A DNA stretch of 64,000 nt, from positions 81,468 through 145,467 of the forward strand of contig JAFGCZ010000014.1 in the NCBI GenBank assembly GCA_016932335.1. The letters are read 5' to 3'. Below the pieces are notes generated by a model that ran no database searches, was not told the DNA's origin, and worked only from the letters and a program-made list of their open reading frames with translations. This document shows positions 18,735 through 27,242 of this stretch, in pieces; positions within the stretch are counted from its first letter, which is position 1; each line of letters begins with the position of its first letter. Origin of the DNA: Opitutales bacterium. GTDB taxonomy: Bacteria > Verrucomicrobiota > Verrucomicrobiia > Opitutales > Oceanipulchritudinaceae. The translations under genes and the position numbers were made by a program.

Positions 18735-20894
18735 TTAATCGTTTGGCGGCTCTTTGAGCGCACCTGAAATCCGGGCGATCTGCCGGGTAACATCGGCAAT
18801 ATTGTAGAGCAGGGTAAGCTTCTGTTTGAGGACAGGTTGCTGAGAAGTCTGCATGGCCACTTTGATCTGCTCCAGCAAATCACAGATATCGCACCGTTGT
18901 GCAGGAGTATGCTCTGTGGCTGAGTCGGTGGCATGCAAAAGAGCAAAGAGTACCGCATCGGCAATAGAAAGCATTTCGGCAGCCCCTGCATGCTGCTGCT
19001 GGCGGTGAGCCCCAAAGGCTGATATGTATGAAAGCAGGGCGTGGTTATGGTAGGTCAGAGTGAAGGCCTGAGAAGTAAAATTGCGGCGTTTTCCGGGTTC
19101 GAGCTGAATATCCTGCCAAGCCAAAACCAGGGCATTGTCGGCACGGTGAGCCGCACGACGGGCAATACGGTAGGGCAAATCATCATCGTCAAAGGAACGT
19201 CGGTACTCGTGAATAATGGCTGCAAAATAAGCGGCATTCTTCTGCAAGGCATCATTAATCAATACAGGCAAACGCTTCGATTGCCAGTCGGGCCAAAGCA
19301 GGCGCACGGCAAGAATGGAAAGACCAGAACCGATCAGCGTATCGATAATGCGGGGAAGCATCAGATTAACCCCCTGGCTGGAGACCAGATTGAAAGCACA
19401 AAGCACAAAGGTGGTAATAAAAACAACGGAAACAGAGTAATTTCTGCGCAGCCAGGCAAAGAAGCAATAGGCCGAAGTCAGCATAAAGAGCAGTTGACCT
19501 TCCGTGGTGGGAAGTAACTGAATGAGCAAAACCCCTCCGACCACTCCGGTAATGGTTCCAAGAATACGCTGAAAGAGACGGCGTCGGGTTTCACCGTAGC
19601 TGGACTGCAGAACAAACAGACAGGTCAACACAACCCATTCGCCTTTGCGCAAGTTGAGCAACTCGGAAACGGCAAAACCAACCAGGAAACAAGAACTGAG
19701 GCGTAAGGCATAGCGCAGGCGCGGGTTACTCCATGTTAACTGATCGAGAAAACGGCGGCGCAGCGAACGGTTATCGCGGGCTAACCTGGGGGCGATGCTG
19801 CGGAAGAATTCATCGCTGAGTGTTTGCATAGAACGGTGAGAGCGGGTGATGTTATTCACCAGCAAAGGCAAATCCGAGCTGTCTTTGATACGCCCCTGAG
19901 CCACCTGATCGTTGAGCATATTAATGGTCCACCCAAGGGATACCGGGTGGCGGTAGGGAACGCCGGTCAAGAGGCTGTCAGCAAACAGGCGCACTGCCTG
20001 AGCCAGTTGCAACAGGGCCTGGCCAATCCCTTCCATTAAATCTCTGTTGGCGGATTCATTACTCAGCAAGTCATAGCGTTCGTGGCTGGATGCCGCGCGC
20101 TCATGAAGACTCTGCAAAAGCATAAAGTAGCGTAGGTAGGGTGTCAGCGGAGCATCATCGGGCAAGACATCGCGATAACTGTTGAGGACATCCTTGCAAC
20201 GGTCGAGGGCATCGACAACACGAACATTCTGCAGTGCCAACTGATGGCGAACCTTGGCTTGAATCAGCTCATCACTGGGAAAGAGTTCGGCTTTCAGTTC
20301 CATGTAACGGGCCAGTGCCTGAAAGCCTCGTGAAAGCTGTTCTTCGAGCAAGCGCCAGGGATGAATGCAAAGCAAAAGGAGAGAAAACAGGCCGTAGAAG
20401 AGTGCACCTGAAGGCAACAGAACGGGCTGCCAATACCAGGCCGGGCTGATAGAGGCTCCTATCATGGCATAAATACCGACAAGAATCGTACCGAAAGTAA
20501 CGCCGCGATAGCGCTCACTGAGCCCCCCTATCAAGAGAAAAACAATGGTGGACAATGCCAAGCCAAGCCCAAGGAGCACAGGATAAGGGCTGAGTAAGGA
20601 GACAGATAAACTGGAAACGGCGAAACTGACCACTTTTAGGGCCAGAGAACGGATACGGCCGCGGGGATGGTCGTCGGTTTCGGAGAGGGCTCCAGCCAGT
20701 GCCCCTAAAGAGAGCGAAACGGCGAAGAAGGGGTACCCGGCAAGCACCAGAGGGATGGCCAGGCAGGCCATTGCCAGCGTTGCCTTAGCCGCCATTAAAC
20801 GGTCGGGATTTCGCCAGAAAGCCCTGCGGGCAGATTCATACCAGCTCTTCCTGCGCAAAGGAGCAGTCCATACACTAACAACACGATTCAACAT
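18735..20894 (-). CDS. FUSC-family (YccS/YhfK-like) inner membrane protein
   Basis: This is a 719-residue membrane protein with two blocks of about five to six hydrophobic helices (residues about 30-160 and 390-520), each followed by a soluble helical region. LTWSNPRLRYALRLSS, FVLQSSYGETRRRLFQRILGTITG and WLRRNYSVSVVFITTF are typical of the YccS/FUSC group, thought to be efflux-related. Substrates are unknown. I chose ATG 20894 (MLNRVVSVWTAP) because the extension upstream to 21014 covers a palindromic non-coding stretch. It lies downstream of the Nif11-like gene on the same strand, separated by a strong hairpin. Confidence 0.82.
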   Translation of the reverse strand: MLNRVVSVWTAPLRRKSWYESARRAFWRNPDRLMAAKATLAMACLAIPLVLAGYPFFAVSLSLGALAGALSETDDHPRGRIRSLALKVVSFAVSSLSVSLLSPYPVLLGLGLALSTIVFLLIGGLSERYRGVTFGTILVGIYAMIGASISPAWYWQPVLLPSGALFYGLFSLLLLCIHPWRLLEEQLSRGFQALARYMELKAELFPSDELIQAKVRHQLALQNVRVVDALDRCKDVLNSYRDVLPDDAPLTPYLRYFMLLQSLHERAASSHERYDLLSNESANRDLMEGIGQALLQLAQAVRLFADSLLTGVPYRHPVSLGWTINMLNDQVAQGRIKDSSDLPLLVNNITRSHRSMQTLSDEFFRSIAPRLARDNRSLRRRFLDQLTWSNPRLRYALRLSSCFLVGFAVSELLNLRKGEWVVLTCLFVLQSSYGETRRRLFQRILGTITGVVGGVLLIQLLPTTEGQLLFMLTSAYCFFAWLRRNYSVSVVFITTFVLCAFNLVSSQGVNLMLPRIIDTLIGSGLSILAVRLLWPDWQSKRLPVLINDALQKNAAYFAAIIHEYRRSFDDDDLPYRIARRAAHRADNALVLAWQDIQLEPGKRRNFTSQAFTLTYHNHALLSYISAFGAHRQQQHAGAAEMLSIADAVLFALLHATDSATEHTPAQRCDICDLLEQIKVAMQTSQQPVLKQKLTLLYNIADVTRQIARISGALKEPPND

Positions 20895-20977
20895 AATAGT
20901 CTGATGCGAAAAGGGAACCCTAGCGGTTTCCTGAACAAATGTAAGCACATAATGAAATGCCGGCAAGAGACAGAGAG

Positions 20978-21004
20978 GCCGCGGCATGCCTCGCATGCCG
21001 CGGC
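20978..21004 (-). terminator. Hairpin after the Nif11-like gene
   Basis: A perfect, GC-rich 12-bp stem (GCCGCGGCATGC, loop of three) lies 28 bp beyond the stop of the small minus-strand gene. On that strand it is followed by CTCTCTGTCTCTT rather than a pure T run, so it may be a terminator of moderate strength or an RNA-stabilising hairpin. Confidence 0.5.
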
Positions 21005-21031
21005 TTAAAAACACAACAATATCAGAAAAAC

Positions 21032-21253
21032 CTAGCGGAGCCAGATTTGACGGGTACGTGGATTGCCCGAAGACTCAAAATCGAGGTCTTCATCTTTTAG
21101 GAACACATCCAGTTCAGAAACTGTAAATTCGTAGCCATCGACAGCCGCTTCTTCAACGAACTTTTCTTTGGTTTCAATAGCATTGTATTTAGCGCGCAGG
21201 ATCTTATCAGATCCACCGGCCAACAACAGTTTTTCAACGTTTTCTTTCGACAT
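21032..21253 (-). CDS. Nif11-like small protein (possible RiPP leader-type)
   Basis: This is a 73-residue protein. MSKENVEKLLLAGGSDKILR, then KEKFVEEAAVDGYEFTVSEL, matches the Nif11 domain pattern (helix, acidic region, Gly-[YF]-[DE]-[FL]-[ST]-x-x-E-L). The family occurs both in nitrogen-fixation clusters and as the leader part of ribosomally made peptide precursors. The C-terminal tail after the domain is short (SSGNPRTRQIWLR), lacks a GG or GA cleavage motif, and has no Cys and only one Thr and few Ser. No modification enzyme or peptidase-transporter is nearby. It is therefore either a stand-alone Nif11 protein or an orphan precursor. Family match is by eye. Confidence 0.65.
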   Translation of the reverse strand: MSKENVEKLLLAGGSDKILRAKYNAIETKEKFVEEAAVDGYEFTVSELDVFLKDEDLDFESSGNPRTRQIWLR

Positions 21254-21446
21254 GGGTAATTTGATTTTTGATGTTTCAGTAAAAATGATTCTGGTCAGTC
21301 ACACACATGTCTCTGTCCCCCTTGGCGAACAAGCATGGGGAGCAAGACCCGCGCCAACTCGGCGTAATGGGCATTCTTTGAGTTCAGACAGGCAAAGCGA
21401 ACAGGAAGCATTCAAATTTAGCCACCGAGGATAGACCTATGATTCA

Positions 21447-21489
21447 TTGACATGCCTACCATATCTGCATAGCTAGAATCTACCATATC
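21447..21489 (+). promoter_or_regulatory. Possible promoter with direct repeats before the PAS histidine kinase
   Basis: A consensus -35 box TTGACA is at 21447-21452, with weak -10 candidates TAGCTA (21470) or TAGAAT (21474). Two identical copies of CTACCATATC start at 21456 and 21480, exactly 24 bp apart, straddling the -10 region. They could be a regulator site. The kinase ATG is at 21502. Confidence 0.35.
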
Positions 21490-21501
21490 CCCGTAATTCC
21501 C

Positions 21502-22584
21502 ATGCTTTTGAACGACAACTCGCTCCCACCCTCTCACGCAGATGAGATTGTTACGTTCTTTTCCAGCGTTTCCGGTTCTATGAAGATTGTGCTGGATGAT
21601 AACAGGCAGATTCTTTTGGCAAACCGTAAAATGCTGGAATGGCTGGGAATCAGTGAAATGAATGACATTTCCGGGAAAACATTAGGGGAAGCACTCCGGT
21701 GTAGCAACCTTTCCGATGGAGGAACCTGCGGGCACACAAAATACTGTCCCTACTGCTTCTTCAATTCCATTTTTGAGCAAATCGTTTCGGAGAACTGCGA
21801 ACTTGAAATTCCTTTAAATGATGAAAAAGGGTCCTGCTTCCGGGCTTTTTCCAGACAGTTCCATACTCCCGGAAAAGTGCTTACAGCTATTCTTTTGGTT
21901 GATATCACGGAAGAGAAGCGAAGAAAGATGCTGGAGAGGACCTTTTTCCACGATTTGCTGAACTCTGTGTCGGCACTGGAAGGCTCTTTGGCCCTACTGA
22001 ATGAAATTGGTCGAGAAGAAGGCGATTATGATTCGGTTTTGGAAATAGCGCTGGGTTGTGCAGAACATATGTCCGGAGAAATTCGCTTTGCGCAAAAGCT
22101 GACTCTGGCCAGAGAAAACAACTTAAGCATTCAGACAAAATCGGTATCTGCGTATGAGATAGCCAGGGCAGTAAGGCAAATGCTAAAAATCATGAGCGAA
22201 TCCAAGGGTGTCGCGCTGAAGTTGAAATGCGACGAAGCATGTCTTTTGGAAACCGATGAGACACTGCTTTCGAGATCCCTGATCAACCTGTTAAAGAATG
22301 CTATAGAGGCGAGCAGTAAGGGAGAGACAGTAACATTGAACATTGCCCGGGAAGGATCGTCGATTCGTTTTGATGTCTGCAACAACGCCGAGATGCCCCT
22401 GCAGGTGAGCCAAAACATCTTTAAGTATGCATTTTCCACCAAAGGCCCGGGACGCGGAATTGGAACCTACAGCGTAAAGCTTTTTATTGAAAAATACCTG
22501 GGAGGGCATGTATCCTGCAAAAGCGGGAAAGAAGGAACGGTTTTCTCAATCGTGCTGCCCACTCTCAATATTTCTCAGCCTTAA
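21502..22584 (+). CDS. PAS-domain sensor histidine kinase, cytoplasmic
   Basis: This is a 360-residue protein with no signal peptide or membrane helix. A PAS domain occupies about residues 15-130 (KIVLDDNRQILLANRKMLEW) and carries several Cys (GGTCGHTKYCPYCFF), which could bind a metal or cluster. The phosphoacceptor His150 is in FFHDLLNSVSALEG, a noncanonical H-box. The ATPase part has LINLLKNAIEASSKG and GPGRGIGTYSVKLF. It should be a soluble sensor kinase; no partner regulator lies next to it. The Cys-rich PAS insertion suggests redox or metal sensing, which is inference. Confidence 0.85.
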   Translation: MLLNDNSLPPSHADEIVTFFSSVSGSMKIVLDDNRQILLANRKMLEWLGISEMNDISGKTLGEALRCSNLSDGGTCGHTKYCPYCFFNSIFEQIVSENCELEIPLNDEKGSCFRAFSRQFHTPGKVLTAILLVDITEEKRRKMLERTFFHDLLNSVSALEGSLALLNEIGREEGDYDSVLEIALGCAEHMSGEIRFAQKLTLARENNLSIQTKSVSAYEIARAVRQMLKIMSESKGVALKLKCDEACLLETDETLLSRSLINLLKNAIEASSKGETVTLNIAREGSSIRFDVCNNAEMPLQVSQNIFKYAFSTKGPGRGIGTYSVKLFIEKYLGGHVSCKSGKEGTVFSIVLPTLNISQP

Positions 22585-22606
22585 CGCCATAAAGCCTGTT
22601 CTAACC

Positions 22607-23710
22607 ATGAATTTATTCTTCAGCAAAACACTTTTCACCGGAGCAGTTGCTACGCTTATGCTGCTCACTCAAGCCTGCACCACAGTAGAAAACTCAGCGA
22701 GCCTTACGATTTCGGCAAACAATCCCCACATTCTCTACAGTGGGCGTGCAGAAGGTTATGGAACGGAACAGGTGGTGGTGGGCTACAGCGGAGCCCGCGA
22801 ACGCATCAAATTCCACGGAACCTCCATCGGAGCCAAGATTATAGATGATTCCGGCGAGAATTACATCGCTGTTTGGGTGGATGGAGAAGCCACCGGAAAA
22901 ATGGTGCTGAATCGTGAAGATCATTTCTATCCGTTGGCGGAGAATCTGGAGGAAGGTGAGCATACCGTGGAAGTGATGCGTATAACCGAATGCCAGTTCG
23001 GGCTCACCCGTTTCGAGGGATTTGTACTGAATGAAGGGGCCAAAGTGTTGCCATGGATTCCTGAACACGACCGCAAAATCGAGTTCATCGGAGACTCCAT
23101 TACCTGCGGTTATGGAGTGGAAGCCAATGACCCGAATCTACACTTTGATGCCGCCACAGAAAACTTCAGTTTGAACTATTCCGGTCTAACGGCACGGGCA
23201 TTGGATGCCGATTATGTAGCCATCTGCCGTTCGGGAATCGGCATTGTGCGTAATTATGACGGACCTTACGAAGGCAGCAAAGACACCATGCCGGACGTTT
23301 ATCCCTACTCTTTCTACTTGGATTATAACCAGGCCTGGGATTTCAGTAAATACACCCCCGATGTGGTCTGCATCAATCTCGGAACCAACGATTTCAGTAC
23401 CACAGGAGTGAATGTAGATAAATACATTGCCACCTACACCGCATTTGCCGGAAAAGTATTGGGGCACTACAGTGAGGCACAGCTGGTCATCATCCTCGGG
23501 CCGATGGACAACGGCGCCGAGCTGAAAACCGCACTGAATCAGGTGGTGGCCAACTTAAGCGAAAATAATGCGGGAAGAGTTCACTTCCTCGAACTGACCG
23601 CGCAGGGACAACTCGGATTGGGCGCCGACTACCACCCTAACTTGGAACAGTCGCGCTACAATGCCACCGAATTGACGACCTACCTCTCTGATTTGATGGG
23701 CTGGAAATAA
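22607..23710 (+). CDS. CE2-type SGNH carbohydrate esterase lipoprotein
   Basis: This is a 367-residue predicted lipoprotein (lipobox LLTQAC, Cys24). I set the start at ATG 22607; the upstream in-frame extension overlaps the kinase gene. An N-terminal jelly-roll of about 120 residues (SGRAEGYGTEQVVVGYSGAR, then ITECQFGLTRFEGF) precedes an SGNH hydrolase domain with catalytic Ser164 in GDSITCGYG, NLGTNDF, and the Asp-His pair in GADYHPN. This is the layout of carbohydrate esterase family 2, which removes acetyl groups from glucomannan, xylan and related glycans. No polysaccharide gene lies beside it. Family is likely; the substrate is unknown. Confidence 0.82.
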   Translation: MNLFFSKTLFTGAVATLMLLTQACTTVENSASLTISANNPHILYSGRAEGYGTEQVVVGYSGARERIKFHGTSIGAKIIDDSGENYIAVWVDGEATGKMVLNREDHFYPLAENLEEGEHTVEVMRITECQFGLTRFEGFVLNEGAKVLPWIPEHDRKIEFIGDSITCGYGVEANDPNLHFDAATENFSLNYSGLTARALDADYVAICRSGIGIVRNYDGPYEGSKDTMPDVYPYSFYLDYNQAWDFSKYTPDVVCINLGTNDFSTTGVNVDKYIATYTAFAGKVLGHYSEAQLVIILGPMDNGAELKTALNQVVANLSENNAGRVHFLELTAQGQLGLGADYHPNLEQSRYNATELTTYLSDLMGWK

Positions 23711-23763
23711 ACCGATCACTCTTGGTTGAGGGAGAGTCCAAATTTCTTTAATTTATTATTTGC

Positions 23764-23781
23764 TTATTTTCTTAATTGTAG
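23764..23781 (+). promoter_or_regulatory. Putative ArsR operator, copy 1
   Basis: TTATTTTCTTAATTGTAG lies 15 bp upstream of the ArsR-type gene start. A near copy (TTATTTACTTAATTGTTT, 15 of 18 identical) lies at 24150-24167, just before the next gene. AT-rich imperfect palindromes are usual ArsR-family sites, so autoregulation plus control of the barrel-transporter operon is likely. Confidence 0.55.
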
Positions 23782-23795
23782 TAAATAAAGACATC

Positions 23796-24128
23796 ATGGA
23801 CAATAAATATGAGTTGATCAACCATCGCAGTCTCTGCGAAATCCAAGCTGATTTTTGCGCAGTCTTTACGAATCCCGTCCGTATCCGCATCATTTTGGCT
23901 CTGGGAAAAGATGAACTCAGCGTTGGTGAGATTCAGGATAAACTTGGGGTCGAAACAACACTCCCCAACCTTTCCCAACACCTGCGTCTAATGCGTGACC
24001 GCATGTGCCTAAGTTGCCGTAAAGAGGGGAAGAATGTCTATTACCGAGTGACCAGCCCCTTATTTCTGGAGGCAATGTCTCTGGTTCGCGAAGGCATAAA
24101 AGATGCAGAGAAACTTCGCGGGAAGTAA
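23796..24128 (+). CDS. ArsR/SmtB-family transcriptional repressor
   Basis: This is a 110-residue winged-helix regulator. I chose ATG 23796 because the upstream extension crosses the operator-like repeat. The core FTNPVRIRIILAL, LSVGEIQDKLG, TLPNLSQHLRLMRDRMCLSC and GKNVYYRVTS is standard ArsR. Cysteines occur in LCEIQADFC near the N-terminus and in MCLSC at the end of the recognition region. They could form a thiol switch or metal site of the kind seen in persulfide- or metal-sensing ArsR proteins. It is followed by barrel, transporter and thioredoxin genes that it probably controls. The ligand is unknown. Confidence 0.88.
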   Translation: MDNKYELINHRSLCEIQADFCAVFTNPVRIRIILALGKDELSVGEIQDKLGVETTLPNLSQHLRLMRDRMCLSCRKEGKNVYYRVTSPLFLEAMSLVREGIKDAEKLRGK

Positions 24129-24149
24129 TGCTCTGCATCAATTATTTAA

Positions 24150-24167
24150 TTATTTACTTAATTGTTT
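24150..24167 (+). promoter_or_regulatory. Putative ArsR operator, copy 2
   Basis: TTATTTACTTAATTGTTT lies 13 bp before the start codon of the outer-membrane barrel gene. It resembles the repeat upstream of the ArsR gene at 15 of 18 positions. Confidence 0.55.
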
Positions 24168-24180
24168 AAATCGAAAACTA

Positions 24181-25680
24181 ATGAATTATCGACATATAAC
24201 CACCTTAAGCCTGATCTATGTTCTGAGCAATGCGGCCGCATATGGCATGAACAACTGGTTCGCAGAAGGAAATGAGAACGAAGAGGCTCGACCGATCGTC
24301 TGGCCCGAAGCCATGGAAGTAAAAACCGGTGGAGAAATCCTGCTGAGGTATGAAAACTGGGATTGGTTTGGAAAGAAGAATGATAGCTATGATTTCCAAT
24401 TTCAACGAACCAGAGCGCATCTGAACATCAACTATGAAACCGTAGCATTTTATTTGGAGCCTCAGTTCGTCAGTATGTGGAATCTGCCTGAAACCGCTGT
24501 AGCGAGTGCACCGGCGGGACCGTCAGGAATGGGAGCGCTGTACTACATCCACAACGGTGATTCTACGGTACACAGTATTGGCCTACATCAAGCGTGGCTG
24601 AAAGCCGATAAGCTTCTGGGAGAACACTTATCCGTAAAGGCAGGTCGCATGACTTATAACGGTATAGACTACCTGGATTCTCGCGATGGAACAAAGTTCA
24701 ACACGCTCAAGGAAATGCGGCTGGCAGATCGACTCTTAAGCTCTTTTGAATGGTCTGCGTTTGCCCGGGGTTTTGACGGTATTCGGGCCGAATCAACCTT
24801 GGGCGAGGTCGCCCTAACCGGTTCCTGGTTTTACCCAACTGAAGGCGGCTGGGAAGCAAACTTCAATGAAACGATAGAAGAAGTGCGCATTGCCACGCTC
24901 GGAGCAACACTTCCCAAAGGGATGCTCCATGAAGATATAGAAGTAAGCTTTTTCTATTACAACTACGAGGACTCGCGCGACTGCAGTCAACGTGTTGACA
25001 ATAGCGGAACGGCAAGAACGGAGGAAGCGGCCATCAACATGCACGTTTTGGGAGGCTATCTCGTAGGCGTGAGCAAAGCAGGAGAAGGCCAATGGGACTA
25101 TCTACTCTGGGGAGCCTATGAAGACGGGGACTGGTATGAGCAAGACCACTCGGCCTATGCCTTTACAGCAGAGACCGGCTATCAATGGAATCATATGACA
25201 TGGAAGCCCTGGATAAGATTCGGCTACTTTTTGGGATCCGGTGACAGTGACCCAAATGATGCTGATCATGAAACGTTCTTTCAGTTGGCACCGGGAACGC
25301 GCAAATATCAACTCTTTCCCTATTATGATCTGCAAAATTCTGAAAGTGTTTACACACAACTGATTTTATCGCCAACAGAAAAGCTCAAGATTCGGTTGGA
25401 TTACAGCAATAACCGCTTGGCGGAAAGCACAGACCTTTGGTACATGGGAACGGGAGTGACTCAGGAAGACGGAAGCATTTTTGGCTATCTAGGGCGCCCA
25501 TCTGGAGGCAAGACACAACTCTCTCAAGATGCGTCCATAAGCATCAGCTACCAAATCAGCCCTTCTCTGCAAATTGAAGCATTCTATGCGCATGTATGGG
25601 GGAATGATATTGTTGAAAGCATCTATCCGGAATCATCCGATGCTGATTACTGCTATGTGCAAACCACTTATAAATTCTAA
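24181..25680 (+). CDS. Outer-membrane beta-barrel, alginate-export-like porin
   Basis: This is a 499-residue exported barrel protein with a short signal peptide and C-terminal Phe (QTTYKF). The start at ATG 24181 follows the operator-like repeat. GEILLRYENWDWF near the start, LSVKAGRMTYNGIDYLDSRD and WSAFARGFDGIRAES recall the alginate-export/OprD-like porin family. It lies between the ArsR gene and an inner-membrane anion-channel-like transporter, so it may provide the outer-membrane route for the same solute. Substrate is unknown and family assignment is moderate. Confidence 0.68.
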   Translation: MNYRHITTLSLIYVLSNAAAYGMNNWFAEGNENEEARPIVWPEAMEVKTGGEILLRYENWDWFGKKNDSYDFQFQRTRAHLNINYETVAFYLEPQFVSMWNLPETAVASAPAGPSGMGALYYIHNGDSTVHSIGLHQAWLKADKLLGEHLSVKAGRMTYNGIDYLDSRDGTKFNTLKEMRLADRLLSSFEWSAFARGFDGIRAESTLGEVALTGSWFYPTEGGWEANFNETIEEVRIATLGATLPKGMLHEDIEVSFFYYNYEDSRDCSQRVDNSGTARTEEAAINMHVLGGYLVGVSKAGEGQWDYLLWGAYEDGDWYEQDHSAYAFTAETGYQWNHMTWKPWIRFGYFLGSGDSDPNDADHETFFQLAPGTRKYQLFPYYDLQNSESVYTQLILSPTEKLKIRLDYSNNRLAESTDLWYMGTGVTQEDGSIFGYLGRPSGGKTQLSQDASISISYQISPSLQIEAFYAHVWGNDIVESIYPESSDADYCYVQTTYKF

Positions 25681-25709
25681 AAAAGCTTAACTCTGACAGG
25701 TTTCATCCA

Positions 25710-27224
25710 ATGAATACACGCGAAATCCTACGTTACTTTTCTCCCCGCTGGTTTATTGCCATCATGGGGACAGGTGCCTTGGCCAATATACTGCAACTGC
25801 TTGCCGGACAGCCAAGCGGTTGGCTTCACACAGCGGCAGTATTATTACTCTACATATCTGTAATAGCCTTTCCCCTTGTATCTGTTTTACTGCTAAATCG
25901 GGTATTTCTTGACAGCGCGACATTGAACAAGGAGCTGAAGCATTCCAGCCTAGTGCAGTTCTATTCGGCCATTTTTATTTCCGCTGCAGTCTGCGCCACC
26001 GGATTGCTGAAAATCCCCCTTCCCTTCCCAGGCCCGGAAGGCGCTTTGCTTCTGGCCAAGGCGTTCTGGGGCATATCACTCTTGAGCGGAATCACTCTGG
26101 CAATCTTTACACCTTGGCGAATTATCACAGAAAATCACGGAGAAATCCGGCGCATTCTCGGTTTTTGGTTCCTGCCACCGGTAGGGTTGTTTGTGCTGGC
26201 TTTTGCCGGAAACTTCTTGGCGCTGAAAACCGGAAACCAACAGTGGATCAATGCGTTAGCACTGCTTGATGCGATACTCATGGGGGCCGCATTATTTCTC
26301 AGCTTTATGCTTTTCACGCTATTCCTGCTCAGGGCTCTGGCATTCCCTTTTCCGCAGATGGATGTGATTCCCAGTTTCACGATTGGGTTAGCTCCGGCAG
26401 GGGTTTCCATTATTGCCCTAATCAGTTATCTGCCACTGCTTGGAAAAGCCACCAATATGGCTTTTTTACCCGTTGCCAGCATTAAACCACTGGTTTTGTT
26501 TGCCGCTCTGCTCATTTGGGGTTTCGGTCTCTGGTGGGGTGCCGTTGCCGGATTTGTAACGGTGACTGCTTTTCGCAGAAAAGGAATTCCCGTAACGCTG
26601 GGTTATTGGGCATTTATCTTTCCTCCTGCCGCATTCACTCTGGCCACATTAATTTTGGGGCAAGCCAGCGGAATTACATTCATTCAGACAACTGGGAAGC
26701 TCTTTACTGTTCCGGTAGCCCTGGGTTGGTTCAGCGTCAGTCTATTGACACTGAAGGGCATTTTTACAGGAAGTATCTTCAAGCTACCACCCTCTTTTGC
26801 GGAGATTATTGACGCAAAACCAGCAGAAAGAACAAAGAGTTCGCAAGTGACTCAGCATCATTTCCAGGGAAAGTTTCCCGTATTCAGTCTAAACATTCCC
26901 AAAAATGATTTGTACACCGACTTACATGCACTGGCGGGAGTCATAAAAGAAAAAATCTTCAAGCACCCTGTAGCCAAACACATCGCCGACTTTGATCACT
27001 TTGCCCACACCAGTGAAATCAAAGGAGAGATGACACCCGGTCTGTTGAATGCCCTCAACGTAATTTTCTGTTTTGGTCCAAAAATAGAGGAAAGCCATGT
27101 CATGGCTGCCCGTCCACGCTCTTTCGGCATCACTGAATTCGAAAAGCATTTTACGGTCAGTTTTCTGGAAGCCCCCAGCGAACAGGCCACGCAAACCATG
27201 AAAGACTGGGTTCATTCATTATAA
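25710..27224 (+). CDS. TDT/SLAC1-type transporter with extra C-terminal domain
   Basis: This is a 504-residue inner-membrane protein. Residues 1-370 form about ten helices of the tellurite-resistance/dicarboxylate transporter family (YFSPRWFIAIMGTGALANIL at the start), related to TehA, Ssu1 sulfite exporters and plant SLAC1 anion channels. Residues about 390-504 form a soluble domain (FPVFSLNIPKNDLYTDLHAL, KHPVAKHIADFDHFAHT, VIFCFGPKIEESHVMAARPRS), which resembles a small stand-alone family of unknown function that I remember only vaguely. The fusion suggests that the domain gates or feeds the channel. With thioredoxin downstream and ArsR upstream, a sulfur or redox anion is a reasonable guess, not a demonstrated one. 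Confidence 0.75.
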   Translation: MNTREILRYFSPRWFIAIMGTGALANILQLLAGQPSGWLHTAAVLLLYISVIAFPLVSVLLLNRVFLDSATLNKELKHSSLVQFYSAIFISAAVCATGLLKIPLPFPGPEGALLLAKAFWGISLLSGITLAIFTPWRIITENHGEIRRILGFWFLPPVGLFVLAFAGNFLALKTGNQQWINALALLDAILMGAALFLSFMLFTLFLLRALAFPFPQMDVIPSFTIGLAPAGVSIIALISYLPLLGKATNMAFLPVASIKPLVLFAALLIWGFGLWWGAVAGFVTVTAFRRKGIPVTLGYWAFIFPPAAFTLATLILGQASGITFIQTTGKLFTVPVALGWFSVSLLTLKGIFTGSIFKLPPSFAEIIDAKPAERTKSSQVTQHHFQGKFPVFSLNIPKNDLYTDLHALAGVIKEKIFKHPVAKHIADFDHFAHTSEIKGEMTPGLLNALNVIFCFGPKIEESHVMAARPRSFGITEFEKHFTVSFLEAPSEQATQTMKDWVHSL

Positions 27225-27242
27225 TCAAAGGGAAGGAATCAA

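Noticed and set aside
20895..21014. 40-residue N-terminal extension of the FUSC protein
   Set aside because: The extension covers the GC-rich palindrome after the Nif11-like gene and lacks a start context; ATG 20894 fits the family better.
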